A DNA stretch of 64,000 nt from Manduca sexta (lineage: Eukaryota > Arthropoda > Insecta > Lepidoptera > Sphingidae). Positions 22,861 to 35,800 of this stretch are shown piece by piece (within the stretch, counting starts at the first letter, position 1; each line of letters opens with the position of its first letter). Below the pieces are notes generated by a model. The model had not been told where the DNA came from. It was given only the letters and a program-made list of their open reading frames with translations, and ran no database searches. The position numbers and the translations under genes were made by a program. The stretch lies in the NCBI RefSeq assembly GCF_014839805.1, contig NC_051134.1, positions 9,951,170 to 10,015,169 on the forward strand. The letters run 5' to 3'.

Positions 22861-23839
22861 ATCATGGTCATAAACATAAAAAATAATAGTGTACATTAAC
22901 AGTTAAGAAGTAGAGTATACTACTAACCTTCAGTCACATCGAATACTATGTATCTCAATCATAAAAATAACCTCCAATTATTCTTGTCAACCAAAGTTGA
23001 TGACAAATTCTAAGGACAAAGTGGCAAGTCAACTCAGAAGTCACGTAGGCCTTTTAAATACGTGACATTTATTACAAAAAAAGGCGACGTTGGATCATTT
23101 AGCAATTTTGAGAGAAATGGAGCGGATCGGTCATCATTCACCTATCTTGAATTGAGAAAAGTGACGGCTAAGGGATCTTTATCGAATAGTTTACGAGACT
23201 ACCCCTTACACCCACCACTACAAACCCGTAACTGAGAAATAGTTCTTTTATATTATCTTTTTTTCACTTCCCTATAGCAACGCGGGTGGGAAAATTATGA
23301 ACTACAAAAGATCGAATGTCTGAATGGTTTGCGTTTTTCGCGATTAGGTGCCTATTTCTCAACAAGAGGACATTTGTGTCATTATGAGTGCTAGACAAGT
23401 GCCCACATCAAAATGGAGTAATGATGACCAAATTTAAGTCACCTGTGGCGCGCAATATACCGCCTTACTAACAGTGAACGGATGGAACAATTTCGGTAAT
23501 TATTTTTTTGTTGTGTTTATTATTGTTAGGAAAAGGTTCTTATGGAGGAAAAAATTAAGGAGTTTGAGAGGAAAAGAGAAGATTTAACATAACTTAACGA
23601 TAATATAGTTAGTAATTTGTTTGAAATAACTGTCAGCGATTGACAAAAAGTAATATTTTTTTTTAAATATACTAACTTGAAATCTATGTTCATAGTTAAG
23701 ACAGGAAACAACCCGATTCCAGTTGGATTTTCTTTATGTAGAATCTAATTATCATCAGAAGTATTTGCAGACCGCATTTACACATACTTATAAGTACGTG
23801 TAAATTGTGACGGGTGAAATTCACCTTTCGGAATAGCGA

Positions 23840-24130
23840 CGGACTGCCAAGACGAATGTCCGCAGGTTCAAATCCCAAGGGCACACACCTCTGATTTTTC
23901 TAAAATCATGTGTGTACTCTTTGTGAATTTATCGTTCGCTTTAACGGTGAAGGAAAACATCGTGAGGAAACCTGCACATCTGAGAAGTTCTCTATAGGAA
24001 TTTCGAAGGTGTGTGAAGTCTACCAATTCGCACTAGGCCAGCGTGGTGGACTAAGGTCTAATCCCTCTCAGTAGTAGAGGAGGCCCGTGCTCAGCAGTGG
24101 GCAAGTATATAATACAGGGCTGATATTATT
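23840..24130 (+). repeat. S3 SINE, complete
   Basis: The reference copy: tRNA-like head with B box gcaggttcaaatcccaaggg near 23863 and the complete tail to tacagggctgatattatta. Confidence 0.72.
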
Positions 24131-24398
24131 AATAGCGAAAGATGAATTTTACCCGTGCAATAGCACTATACACATGTTTGAGTTGCAATCCTTCATTTTC
24201 AATACTAAATGAGACTGACATGGATGACATCGCATGGTCCACCCACTCTACTTTGTGAGATGTGTTGAGATCAAAATTTGCCTTCATTCGGAAATATAGA
24301 TGTCGAGTGCGACTGACACTCTACGTCATGTCAAACATGTGACAAAACGATAACGTATTGATCTATAGTAGATTGCCGTATCACGATAAAAAATACAT

Positions 24399-24416
24399 AC
24401 ACACACACACACACAC
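24399..24416 (+). repeat. (AC)9 microsatellite
   Basis: Nine AC dinucleotides at the end of the adjoining S1 SINE, where such tails often expand. Confidence 0.85.
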
Positions 24417-24645
24417 TCAACCCTTTCATCCCCGAAGGGGTAGGCAGAGGCGCAATCGGTGCATTCTTTTCACCGTGTGTATTTCGTTCCACGGTAATTA
24501 CACCGTAGAACTATTACGGGGTCAAGCCTGACGCCATATCGGGTATAAATTCCAGACATTTTCCCTGACTCGGGTATCGAACCCGGGACCTCAGCACTAC
24601 AGTCGTACCCTAATAAAACTACGCCACCGAGACACTAAAAAAAAT
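24417..24645 (-). repeat. S1 SINE, near complete
   Basis: The best-kept copy. The minus strand starts tgtctcggtggcgtagtttt, has the B box GGTTCGATACC within cccgggttcgatacccgagt, and ends in a (GT)n tract, i.e. (AC)9 on the plus strand at 24399-24416. Confidence 0.75.
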
Positions 24646-25069
24646 ATTTCGTCATATACCACCAATGAGCTTTTGTTATGGTATTTGATACCATAATCGA
24701 AAGCTTTCATACACATCAATAGAATGATAAACTGAGAAGGAAGTTGTTTTCACCAGAATTAAGGAAAAACATTTTCTTTATACGAGGAAGTTATTAACAT
24801 CGTTAAGTAATACTAGCAGTACCGGCTTTTATCAATTTATTACCTTATACTTCCGTTTCCGCGTTTAATTCTTTTTTCAATATTAAGTTTTACGCATTGC
24901 TTCATGATAAATATCCGTATATATTCCAAAACGAAATTTATTTGTGTTTACGTCGTTCCAGTCTATTACTCGTTAATTTCAGGATTCTATGTAAGTAAAA
25001 TTATTATTTTAGGAAATTTATCAAATATCACATATTTTGTGTAAATCCTTCACCTAAATAGGATTTGCT

Positions 25070-25293
25070 GGAGGTAGGAAATATTTTATATCCGTCCGGA
25101 TAGTAACCACCGTACACAAGGTGTTAAAACCCGCCATAGTAACCACGTAAGTGTAGCGTTCCGGGATCAGCCCGTATATATCCGGTACCAACAGGCCGGC
25201 ATAATTATGTCGACTGCCGAGGGTAATCATCTCTCGTCAGTCAACATTCTATTGAAGTCCACTTCACCTACCAGTGCAGTCACTTTGCTATGC
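25070..25293 (+). repeat. S2 repeat
   Basis: Near full length, from ggaggtaggaaatattttat to cagtcactttgctatgcaca. Confidence 0.72.
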
Positions 25294-25484
25294 ACATATT
25301 AAAAATATACCAAACGTTTCAGCCGTAAAATATATGAATGTTTCGAACTAGTAGCCAGCTTTGAATGTCAGACAGACAAATGAAAATTTCGCGACAGGAT
25401 TTCGATGGCGCTCTACATATGGATGTCTAAAAGTAACAAAATAGAAACTAAAATAGCATGACATTTTTCATCACATTTTTTTAC

Positions 25485-25715
25485 GTGCCGATGCCTCTGT
25501 GACGTAATACGGTACGACTGCAATAATGAGGTTTGGGGTTCGATGCCCGGGTCAGGCAATCATATTGGGTTTTTTTTATTCAATTCCAAGTCTAAAATAA
25601 GTGCTCGATGGTGCGATTGGCTCGCCTAATCATATCAAGGGATTGAATAAGCACGGCGGGAAATGGGTACATTAGTTGCGCCTCTGCCTACCCCTTCGAG
25701 GATTCAAGGTTTGTA
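25485..25715 (+). repeat. S1 SINE
   Basis: Head gatgcctctgtgacgtaata, B box ggggttcgatgcccgggtc, tail ending gcctctgcctaccccttcg. Confidence 0.72.
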
Positions 25716-26097
25716 TGCGTTATATGCAACGTACAGAAAATTAAGTCTTTGTAGATGTATTAAGAATAAATACTTATTTATAGTAGGTCGGTAAAGTAAT
25801 ATTAAATAAATTTTATATTGGCATCAGTCCAAACTCAGACGTTTCTTTGAAAGGCTTAAATGTTCATTATAAAGTGCGCTGATGATATAGTCTTGAATGC
25901 AATGTTTTTAATTTAACTATTGTTTTAATTACCAGCATAATAGGATATCGCTTTGTGTATTAAAATGTAGTTAGGTAGCAATATATTGACTGCTGCCAAG
26001 CATTGTTCAAGAACTGCTGTGGTCCAATTTGTTCATTTTTTATTTGAATTAGGTTTATTATTGAGCATTATAAGACAATAAAAAAATTACCGAATGC

Positions 26098-26332
26098 TTC
26101 AGTAGCATAGTTGTATAGAGTGCGGTACGACTATGTAATGCTATTAGGTCTAGGGTTTGAATCCCAGGTCAGGTATAGTGATATTGGGTTCTTCTGCTCG
26201 ATTAGCCACTATTTCGGAATAGGTCGATATGGCGATAGGCTCGTCCCCTATCATATCATAAGACGAATCATAAATGGCGAAAAGTGGGTACACTAGTTTC
26301 ACCTCTGTATACCCCTTTAGGGATAGGGCGTA
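26098..26332 (+). repeat. S1 SINE
   Basis: Head agtagcatagttgtatagag, B-box region gggtttgaatcccaggtcag, tail with ataggctcgtcccctatcat and tacccctttagggata. Confidence 0.7.
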
Positions 26333-28269
26333 AATGTGCGAATATATATAATACTTTGCGTCTAGTGTAGTGCGATGAAGTGTTTAGTAATTCAAACTTC
26401 TGGTAGGTTCTGCTACTATTTAGAGATAGTCGTGACGCTTGGCATTAGGCGGGCGGTGCCTTGTCTTATCATAAAATAAAAAAAATAGAGTCCTAAATTA
26501 TAACGTAATCATATTTTCAATTTATAAAGTAAAAACTGTTATTTAATCATTGGGATTTAAATTACTTCTGAAGTTGCAATAAATACCATTATTTTACACA
26601 AATACATTTAGATGGTTTACTATTTTTGGAAATATATAATTAAATTTAAAAGGTCTGATAAAAATAAATTACCTTTTTCCTTAAAACCAAGTCCGTAATT
26701 CAACACATCACATAATTATAAACAATAAAATGAAAACAGATTAACCAATTCGCTTCTAATAATTATTATTTAAATATTATCTAGAACAGTTCTTTTTTCA
26801 AATTTTGTTCCATTGATATTACTCAGCCAATACAAGGATCGCGCGGGAACGGTCCGCCCTTCGGCAAACCACGTGACGCGCCTAACGTTGCTGCGAAGCG
26901 ACTGAGCTCATGATACGTGCATTTGAAGCTTCTGTCAAAGGTTCTATCAAATATATCATCAACAAAAGAATTACTATGTTCATTGTTCCCTTTGGAACAT
27001 GTAAGCAACGATGCTCTCTAAAACATTGTTATCTTTAATTGATTTCATAGAAATAGAATTAATAAAACATGAAATATTTCGACTTTAATATTATATTACC
27101 TGGAAAAAATATACTGGCCGTCTCTGTATTCGAAACAAAAACAATATGTACAACATTCTATTTTGAAACATGAAAATGGCGCGCTGCAATGTAAAGGGAT
27201 GTGTAAAATTAAAATACATTTCGCTTTTGTTATTGCGGCCAGTTTCCAAAGAGCGTTCTAAAATCAAACGCAGGTAAACATTGGATGAAATTTTTGTTTA
27301 TCATCGCCCTCGAAGTTTTCTAACGCAGTTAGGATTTAATGAAAAATAATTTGTTCCTAGCGAAATTATTAAACTAATTTTAGGTAGTAACACATCGTAG
27401 GTATGTTTATAAAGAGCATGAATGGCTATGCTCTGGAGTTGTAAGACCCCTAACACAGAAAACCTACATATTGTAGTTAGAGTTTGATGCGTTTAGTATT
27501 TTGAGTGCGATTTCCGCGAGTTCAAATAACCCCGTCTTTTCTTCATTCCTTATTCTCAGTCCGTTAAGTGTGACTGCGGATTCGTGATATTTTTGACATT
27601 ACGATGAGTGAAATTTTTGTCTTGTCAGGTAGTCCAGATGATCTTTAGCTCTCCTATGCTATAAAAAACGGGCCCGATGAAGTACATTATATTTTATCTT
27701 GACATTTGTCAAGATTATGCTGGTGTCTTACAACCCTTCTAAATTTGCGATGCGACACTTCTAAACGAGTGAGATTTTTAAAAAATCGTACTATTTCAGA
27801 GAGAAATAAAACTCCTTTTTAATTAAATATTTGTGGTATATTTACAGTATATTTGTTATTGGTTATTTTCGTAACTTAATACTGCGAATATAACATTGTT
27901 ATCATGTTTAGAAATATATAAATATTAATGAGAAAAATAGGTATATCTATAATGAAACGTGCGAAATGTCGGATATTATTCCGGAAAAAAAAAAGAATTA
28001 TGCACGATATATCTACTCAAAAACAAAACCTGGTATCCGTCCACCAGTATTCATCAGTGTTTAACACAAGCAGAAAAAGTAATAGGACATTGACATGAAA
28101 GATTTATTCTTGTCTCTACCAATATTTGTAAACAGTGAGCTTCTAAACTTAATTGCAAGTGTAGGAATTTTGCAATTTTACAGAATTGGAATTTTCAAAT
28201 ATTAACGTTTACTCTCTTTGTAGACAGTAATTACTATAGCTGAATGTATTCGAACTATAGGTATCGCTC
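26333..28269. other. Intergenic with a short GC-rich island at 26835-26990
   Basis: Mostly AT-rich. The island around 26840-26920 (gcgcgggaacggtccgccct, ctaacgttgctgcgaagcga) stands out in composition. A minus frame of 61 codons and a plus-strand GTAAGC at about 27000 exist, but I recognise no protein. Confidence 0.4.
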
Positions 28270-28570
28270 GACTTGACTGCCTTGGTGTCGTAGTTGTAAT
28301 GCGTACGCGAGAATACGACTAGCGTGCTGGGGTCCTGAATTCAAACCCCTGGTCAGACCAAAAAAAATGTGACTGGGTTTTTCCATCTTAAAAATTACTC
28401 AGTGGCAGCTTAGAGTCAGGAAATTGGAGGTATGATACCTCCGTGCCTCGGAAAGCACGTAAAGCCGTTGTTTCTGTGCCTGATCTCTCTCCGGTCATGT
28501 CGGATTGCCGTCTCACGGGACTATGAGAATGAAGGAACAGAGAGTGCACCTGTGTATTGCGCACACATTT
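28270..28570 (+). repeat. S4 SINE (tRNA-derived head, different tail)
   Basis: The head (tgactgccttggtgtcgtag, then gaattcaaacccctggtcag) is almost that of S1. The tail is different: ggaggtatgatacctccgtg, cggaaagcacgtaaagccgt and ctctctccggtcatgtcgga. Two families sharing one head suggest a chimeric origin. Confidence 0.65.
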
Positions 28571-28701
28571 GTGTACTATAATATCTCTTGTGTAACTGGC
28601 TGATTTTAAGATTGGCAGCCCACCCTTAAGTACACATGTACACAGTATTGATGAACAATAGCAACAGCGTTAGGATATTATCATGAGGTTTAGCTTTGCT
28701 A

Positions 28702-29095
28702 GTGGTGGAATTTTATATTCGTATAGCGACCACCGTACACAAGGTTTAAAACTACTCATACTGCCGTGTTAAGCGCAAAAGCGGTATGTCAGGGAAGGGA
28801 AATATCGTTTTATAACCTTGTATGTAAAACTGAAATAGAGAAACTCTTTTAAGTTTTTTTTTTTTACAACTTCTGAACAAGATACTGTTATTTAGGATAA
28901 GTATTTCTTTAAGGCATCTGGCGACACAAAAATCAATTATTTGATTTTTTTTGAGATACCGCTTTTGAGCTTAGCACGGCAGCAAAGTGGCTCACGTTAG
29001 TGATGCTGGAATAGCCTTTGTATATCCGGTTTCACGGCATTATTGGGTTGGCTAGCGACGGGTAATCTCCTCAGTCGACAATCTATCTGGATTAT
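28702..29095 (+). repeat. S2 repeat split by a MITE
   Basis: The S2 parts are 28702-28760 and about 28983-29095, with the 222-bp MITE between. The right part is diverged (ggttggctagcgacgggtaa). Confidence 0.6.
28761..28982. mobile_element. MITE nested in an S2 repeat
   Basis: 222 bp with terminal inverted repeats of about 27 bp: CTGCCGTGTTAAGCGCAAAA at the left, and its near-complement ending GCTTAGCACGGCAG at the right. S2 sequence stops at 28760 and resumes at about 28983, so the element inserted into an existing S2 copy. Superfamily unknown. Confidence 0.75.
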
Positions 29096-29847
29096 TTACC
29101 ATTCAATACATAAGGGTCGTATAAAACAGTAGAGTATTTGTTTTTACATCTTATGTTCCGAATGCGATAAAATTATAATATAATAGGGGCTTGAGAATAA
29201 TCTAAGTGGACCTTAGATGTATTAATTTCATTTCCAACTATATAAGCAAAGACGTTAAATGAAGAAAGATACTAATATTTACAAAGCACTCACATTTTAA
29301 TGAAAAGAAATAAAAAGTGTATATTTAAACAGTTTACGAGTTTCTATTAACGCTGTAATTACCTTTCTAAAAGCGAGATTAAAAATATATGTACGAGTGA
29401 GAACTGACATCATTTTGTACTCAGATCTAAGAATTTGAATATAATGAATTCTAAGAAACGTTTTGGATGTTTAGTATTTTATACTTTGAAAGAATGTTTC
29501 TAATTAGTTTCTATAGATTCCTTTAATATTTAGTCTTACATAGAGCCTTTTCACATGTTTTAAATTTTAATTACACAGTTGTATTAAATAGCTAATGTAG
29601 ATAGTACTATATTTTAAACAGTTTATTTGGGGGAATAGATTAGACTGACTTTTGTATTTGGTCGGCTTATACATGATGAGTAGAATTTACTCAGAAGTTT
29701 TAAAATAGGCCCTTATATACATATATGCGAAAATTATCAGGTCTTTTTGATGCTAAGAAATGTTATATAATTTTCTAAATACTATAATGTTATTATTATT
29801 TTAAATGAACTAAATTTTATTGACACAAAGAAATCCTATTATTTCTT

Positions 29848-30108
29848 CATTAGCTTTTGCTCTCGGCTTCGCATAAGTCAAGGAATTTTCCGGGATAAAA
29901 GTCCTGCTATATATTTTCCCGGGATAGAAAGTAGTCTATAAACTGCAAAAAATCCATGAAGCATCGGAATGTTTCCCGGCAAACATTCCGATGCTTTAAG
30001 TACTAAACTATCTCCATACCAAATTTATAAAAATCTGAACAGTAGGTTTTGAGAAAATTGATAACATACAGACAGAAAAGGGGACTTCGTTTTATAATAT
30101 GTATAGAC
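29848..30108 (-). repeat. Helitron-like 3' part fragment, related to the copy at 45480
   Basis: On the minus strand it has the same order of motifs (accaaatttggtatgg, tatatagcaggacttttatc, then agccgagagcaaaagct) as the copy at 45480-45698. The end tetramer is mutated. It contains an embedded perfect hairpin at 29959-29996 absent from the relatives. Confidence 0.45.
29959..29996. repeat. Perfect 16-bp hairpin
   Basis: AAGCATCGGAATGTTT at 29959-29974 and its exact complement at 29981-29996, with loop cccggc. It is inside a Helitron-like fragment. Confidence 0.82.
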
Positions 30109-30488
30109 ATACTTGTTATTGTTCAGGTTTTCTTACGAGACATTGGAACAACACTTTTTGGCCATCTCTTCGAATTCGTCTTGAATGAACTTTTGTTCTA
30201 AGAAAACTCTTCCACACAGTTGAAGCCTTCAGAAACAGTATTATGTATTTGTGTGAAATTCATACCAAACTTTCGCCAATGGTTAGTTCGTACAAGTCAG
30301 CTGAAGTGGAACGGTCTAGAGCCATGTTATTGCATGCCAATCAAGTTGCTTGGCAATGGTATTGTTTTGTTTCTATTATAAGCGATAGCTTGGAACTAGA
30401 TGTCAATTATTAGATTTATATTTGATAAACATTTTATTTTTATATTCTTTGAGATATTTTACAGCACACTAGCTTGTGCTGTTTTGTG

Positions 30489-30712
30489 TTGGTGGTAGGA
30501 TATATTTTATATCACCGTACACAAGGTGGAAAAACCCGCCATAAGGGTTAACGTAAGTGTGTCGCGTTTCCGTATCAGTCTGTGTATATCTGGGTCCAAC
30601 AGACCGGCATAATTGTGTCGACTGCTGAGGGGTAATCATCTCTCGTCAGTCGATATTCTATTGGTCCCCACTCCTCCTACCATCAGGTGCAGGGGGATAA
30701 CTTTGCCGTGGA
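30489..30712 (+). repeat. S2 repeat
   Basis: ggtggtaggatatattttat to accatcaggtgcagggggat, followed by a poly-A-rich stretch. Confidence 0.72.
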
Positions 30713-31421
30713 AGAAAAAAAAGATTTTGCTCGCAGTTTCGAGTAAAAAAGTAGTTTGTGCTTACTTTCACTTTTTTTTTATCTTTATTTACTTCGGGGT
30801 TTTATCCCACAAGGATATGCCAACGCCACTTGTGCTTATTTGAAAGCAAATCTGAGTCCGTTATAGACATCAAATTTCATAAAATCTGATTTTATATTAT
30901 ATCCATGAAAGCTTAAATACAACTTTACATTAGCAGTATGGATTCGTCTTTGTAGATATACATTCTTCTTAAGACGTACTGTTATTTAGACTCATTATAC
31001 TAATACATAAATGCATTGATGTGAAATTTGGCCATATTCAGTTTATTCCGCTTAAATTTCTTATGAGTCTTTAACTCCAAGAAACGTGTTTAAAACAGCC
31101 AAAACCACAAGCAATGTTTAATTTCAAACAAATTAAATCTTTTTAACTAAAAAAAGAAGTCCCGGTACACGTTGTTCACAATTTTTATGCAAACTCAGTA
31201 TTGAAACTCAAAGTATCCGACCGTAAACGAGATTCGAGAACTTTCCAAAACTTCTGCCGAGGCGGTTTTCACGTTATTCAAAGTAGAATTCATTGCGACG
31301 ATATTTCTAAAATTCGGACGTTTTTAATATTATAGGACGTTTTCTTACCTGGTGGATAAAAATACTAGATAAACTGTCGACAAATTTTTTTATGTTTACG
31401 CGAATTTTAAACATGAAAATT

Positions 31422-31600
31422 AAACTATTTTTCGGGTTTTTGTCGCGGTTTTTATATTTTAATTTTCTCGTGACATTTTTCCCGAGAACTTTGTCTTTGG
31501 ATGACCAACACCTCAGTCACCCCCATGACAACGAAGGCTGCAGTCTTCGACACGTAAAAATTAAAATATAAAAACCGCTATAAAATCCGAAAAACAGTTT
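31422..31600. mobile_element. Foldback MITE (family F), full copy
   Basis: Arms of about 45 bp: aaactatttttcggg...cgcggtttttatattttaa at the left, and aattaaaatataaaaaccgc...aatccgaaaaacagttt at the right. The centre has a second motif pair around gacaacgaaggctgcagtct. Other pieces of the family lie near 9828, 19250, 22795 and 32755. Confidence 0.65.
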
Positions 31601-31656
31601 CATTTTAAAATGTCGACTTCCTCGACGGCGCTAGCATTGGCTAAGTTTTAAACGAA

Positions 31657-32410
31657 TCTATACTATTATATAAAGCTGAAGAGTTTGTTTGTTTGTTTGT
31701 TTGTTTGAACGCGCTAATCTCAGGAACTACCGGTCCAAACCGAAAAATTCTTTTTGCGTTGGATAGCCCTTTGTTCGTGGAGTGCTATAGGCTATATATC
31801 ATCACGCTATACCCAATAGGAGCGGAGCAGTAATAGCTAATCTCAGGAACTACCGGTTTCAACTGAAAAATTCGTTTTGTGTTGGATAGCCCTTTATATG
31901 TGGACCGCTATAAGCTATATATCATCACGCTATACTCAATAGGAGCGGAGCAGTAATGGCTAATCTCAGGAACTACCGGCTTTAACTGAAAAAATCTTTT
32001 TGTGTTGGATAGCCCTTTGTTCCTGGAGTGCTATAGGCTATATATCATCACGCTTTGACCAATAGGAGCGGAGCAGTAATGAAACATGTTGCAAAAACGG
32101 GGAATAATTATTAGTTTTGAGAGCTTCCGTTGCCTACGCTGCGTAAACGGTTAAAGTGCAACAATGATGTATGACGGGATTGTTCCACTTTAAATGTTCT
32201 AAAAATATATTATAAAACAAAGTCCCCCGCTGCATCTGTCTGTCTGAACGTGTTAAACTCAAAAACCCAACGTATTAAGATGAAATTTGGTATGGAGACA
32301 GTTTGAGACCCTGGGAAGAACATAGGCTCCCGGAAAACTACTACATTTATAACGGAAAACTTTAGCCTGAAAAACTTTATAACGCGGGCGGAGCCGCGGG
32401 CGAAAGCTAT
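31657..32410 (+). mobile_element. Helitron-like element (family H), copy B, with three 123-bp units
   Basis: The same structure as the copy at 6188. The 5' end TCTATACT at 31657 follows an A. Units begin at 31716, 31839 and 31962, all 123 bp. The tail ends with the same GC-rich hairpin, but the last bases read GCTAT instead of GCTAGT, so the terminal tetramer is damaged. Confidence 0.75.
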
Positions 32411-32754
32411 GAAAAGATAAATGTAACTAGAATGTTCTATTTACCTACTAACTTGTACAAAACGGTCGTTGTGCGCAACTAACTGCTGTTAACGAGATTA
32501 ACTCGCTCGCTAACATTGACTCCGCTACTATCTGTGTTCACAGAAACTATAACTTCAATAATGGATACAATACGTTGGAAAATGTAATACATTTTTATTC
32601 ATAACACGATCAGAGCAATCCAAATTGAAATTGAAATAGAATCTGATGAAACTATTTCTCATGTAAATCTGAAAATTGATTTGGAAAATAATTGATTATA
32701 TTTTGGTGATTTATTACGTGTTTAGCGCAACGTCGATGTGTAAATGTTGTTGAA

Positions 32755-32845
32755 AAACTATTTTTCGGGTCTCATCGCGATTTTTTATATTATTATTTGT
32801 TATCGACGTTTCGAAGACTGCAACCTTCATTGTCACGGAGAAGAC
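32755..32845. repeat. Family F foldback element, one half
   Basis: Arm aactatttttcgggtctcat and then gacgtttcgaagactgcaac, as in the copy at 31422; the right arm is lacking. Confidence 0.5.
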
Positions 32846-35800
32846 CATTTTATTTTAATGGCTAACATTCGCATAAACATAAGGATAAATGTTATTTGGG
32901 TTATTCAGCAAAAAATATTTTAATACATTTTACTATTATAATGGATTTATCGATGTATTGAACAGGATACAATGTAAAAATTATTTGTCAGATACAAGTT
33001 AGTATATCTGATGATTGAAAAATCACTCTTATCTTTAGGTATTTTTGTCCGTTTTTGCTTTACTTTATCGTTTATTCTTTTTAAGGTTTCCTAACTCAAC
33101 TTACTAATAAATTAATTCCTACTTATGCAAACTCGGTAAAAGTTATGTATTTTATTGAATATTATAAAGCTTGTTATACACAGGATATTTTCTCGTACCA
33201 TAGAGACAAAGTAGTAAAGCAACGCTATAGACATTTGTCAACAGAAAAGGATTAGCTGAATCGAGAAAATGTCATGGTTTCAGAGAAAACAATACGAAGT
33301 GATATTGATGTTTCTTACGGTTAGTGAGATTTCCGGAGCTCCAAATAATTCCCAATTTTAACTCTTAGCCTTATATGTTGGGCCTGCTACTTAGAATATT
33401 TTGGTATCATAAAATGACTGTATATTACGCACATGCTCGTTTATTGCCTACCTTCTTACAGAAAAAAAAACTTTAGGGACCGAATTGTGATACAAAAGTA
33501 CAATACAAAGTTCAATGTTACCTTTTTAAAATTATTTAATAAAGGCATAATTTTTACTACTATTAAGAGACGTATTCTTTATGAAAAATGTTGGACTCTA
33601 CTGCACTTGCTGAGTATTAACCATATTGCAGTAATATGGGATAAAAACACAGCATCCCGCAAAGGAGTTACTTTCTAGTCTCTGTGGTACGAGAAACTAT
33701 TATATATACCAGCCTTAAATGAACAGAAAAGCACTTGAGAAACCATTTACATCTAATAAATATTTCACGGTTCGTGTCAACGTGCCGTCAGATTATCACA
33801 GTTAAGAATGCTGATCCGGAATAAATTGACAATACAAAAATTTCTTACCTTTTGTTGATAAGGTTGTTAATATTTCGAGGTCGAGTTGTTTTTTCGGCAT
33901 TTTTAAATTCACTGGGTAAGTGCTTATATGCGATAGATCATTTGAGTAGAAATTACTAAGTTCATTTTTAAAGGTATGGCAAAATGATTGATGATGATAA
34001 AAACTTGTTCACTATAACATTTTCCGCATACCTGGCTGGTCTCCGTTGAGATTGGTCGCCGTGGCCGAAAATTTGGCTACGAGGATTTTATTTATAACAA
34101 ATTGAGGTTTAGTTTAATAGATTGTTATATTTCTTTTATTTACGGTTTAAGAACGCGTGGACGGTGGTAAAGACTACAAAAAATGTACGCAAAGCAACAT
34201 TGCTATGTTTAAACTCTTTACTTTTAGTTTTTTATGACACTGTTGTCGTCTATGTATAGATCAAATCAGATTTTGATTCCCTTAGAGAAAGGCAGATTAA
34301 GGGCATTATTAAAGACAGCTTATACTAATATATAAATCTGAAGAGTTTGTTTCTTTGAACGCGTTAATCTTAGCAACTATTAAACCGATTTTGGATTATT
34401 TTCACTCATCCGAAACTACATTAATAAAAAAAAATATCTACCACGTTGACGCCTTTAAAAACATTGTTGATTAATTAAAAAAAAATGTAAATTAGGTGCT
34501 ATTAATTATTAACCAAAATATTTTGCTATCGAATAAAATTGTAACAATAATCTATACTCATAACCTATTTTTAATATGTTCCCAACCCAGACATGTCACT
34601 TTGATAGTTGTGACCGAGCCGAAGTTAAATTTGACAAATTAAGAGAGATTCGAATGTCATGGCAACAATGTTCTGAAATGTAATAAAAAATAGACTTTGA
34701 CAATATAATATAAAAAATAAATTACTTTAACAATAAAACGTGGAAAAAAGAAGAAAATGTAGCCTCATTCCCTCTAAAAAGAATCATAGATTAATTAATT
34801 CGGATTCTAAGTCTCATTACAGCGCGGCGTGTCAAATTGGATCTTGTCAGAGAGAATTGTTAAATCTGTGGAATATGGGTTCGGATTTATTTCAGCTAAA
34901 TGAATGCTTTATATTTTAATGTGTTTCGAATTGGGATTAGTGGATCTGAATTTTGAGGCATTAGTTTATTCACTGAATAATTTGTTGAACCCATTGTTAT
35001 AGTAATTTGGATTCATATTTTATAAGATCGGATTTTGCCAGCGGCTGCGCCTGTTTCGAAATCGGTTAAAGAAAAATATAAAATATTTGTGTATATTCTC
35101 TTGGGATTCATGCTTCAACCATATAAAAAAAAACATGGTTCAGAAGGCTTATTGATTTTTAAGAAAAAGGATCAGTGAACTCCCTATGAGATAGCAAAAG
35201 TACATAAATAACGATGATGCATACTTTAATCAATTAATTATATTGTACAAAAAAAATAAAACGACTATGTATTCGTCCTATACGAAACGCCAATTTCATA
35301 TGTAGCCTTAGGGACCTAATAGTTTTTCAATTATTTCTATTATATTAACTGTAATTGGCAGCTTGAACAAATTTTATAAATAAAACATGATTATAAGAAC
35401 AATATTCCGTTTAATAAATTCGTAACAATAAACAATAAATCATAAACATTGTAATAATTTATTTGTTAATTAAAATGCTCGGAGATTGCTTCGGACCCGA
35501 GGTAATTTAAAATTATCTCATGAATTATCTCCAAATTACATTAACGTTATTACAAAGTTCTTAAAAACACTTAAAATTCTAATTATTTGGTATTTGCATT
35601 TTATTTCAAACTTAACATAATAATGCCCTCAATTCTTGAATTTTACGAACATTTTATTGTCTTTTAATTGTTTTTGTGGTACTTTATTGATATTTAACAA
35701 ACATTTTGTTTCAATTGCTAGAGCCAAAAATATATATCATGGTATAATTTTCTAATTACATTATTATTTACATGTACAGTCAGTCACAAAAGTAGGTGAA

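Noticed and set aside
24560..24630. tRNA gene suggested by a B-box-like sequence
   Set aside because: The tRNA-like head belongs to an S1 SINE; there is no closed cloverleaf, and the same head recurs in many copies.
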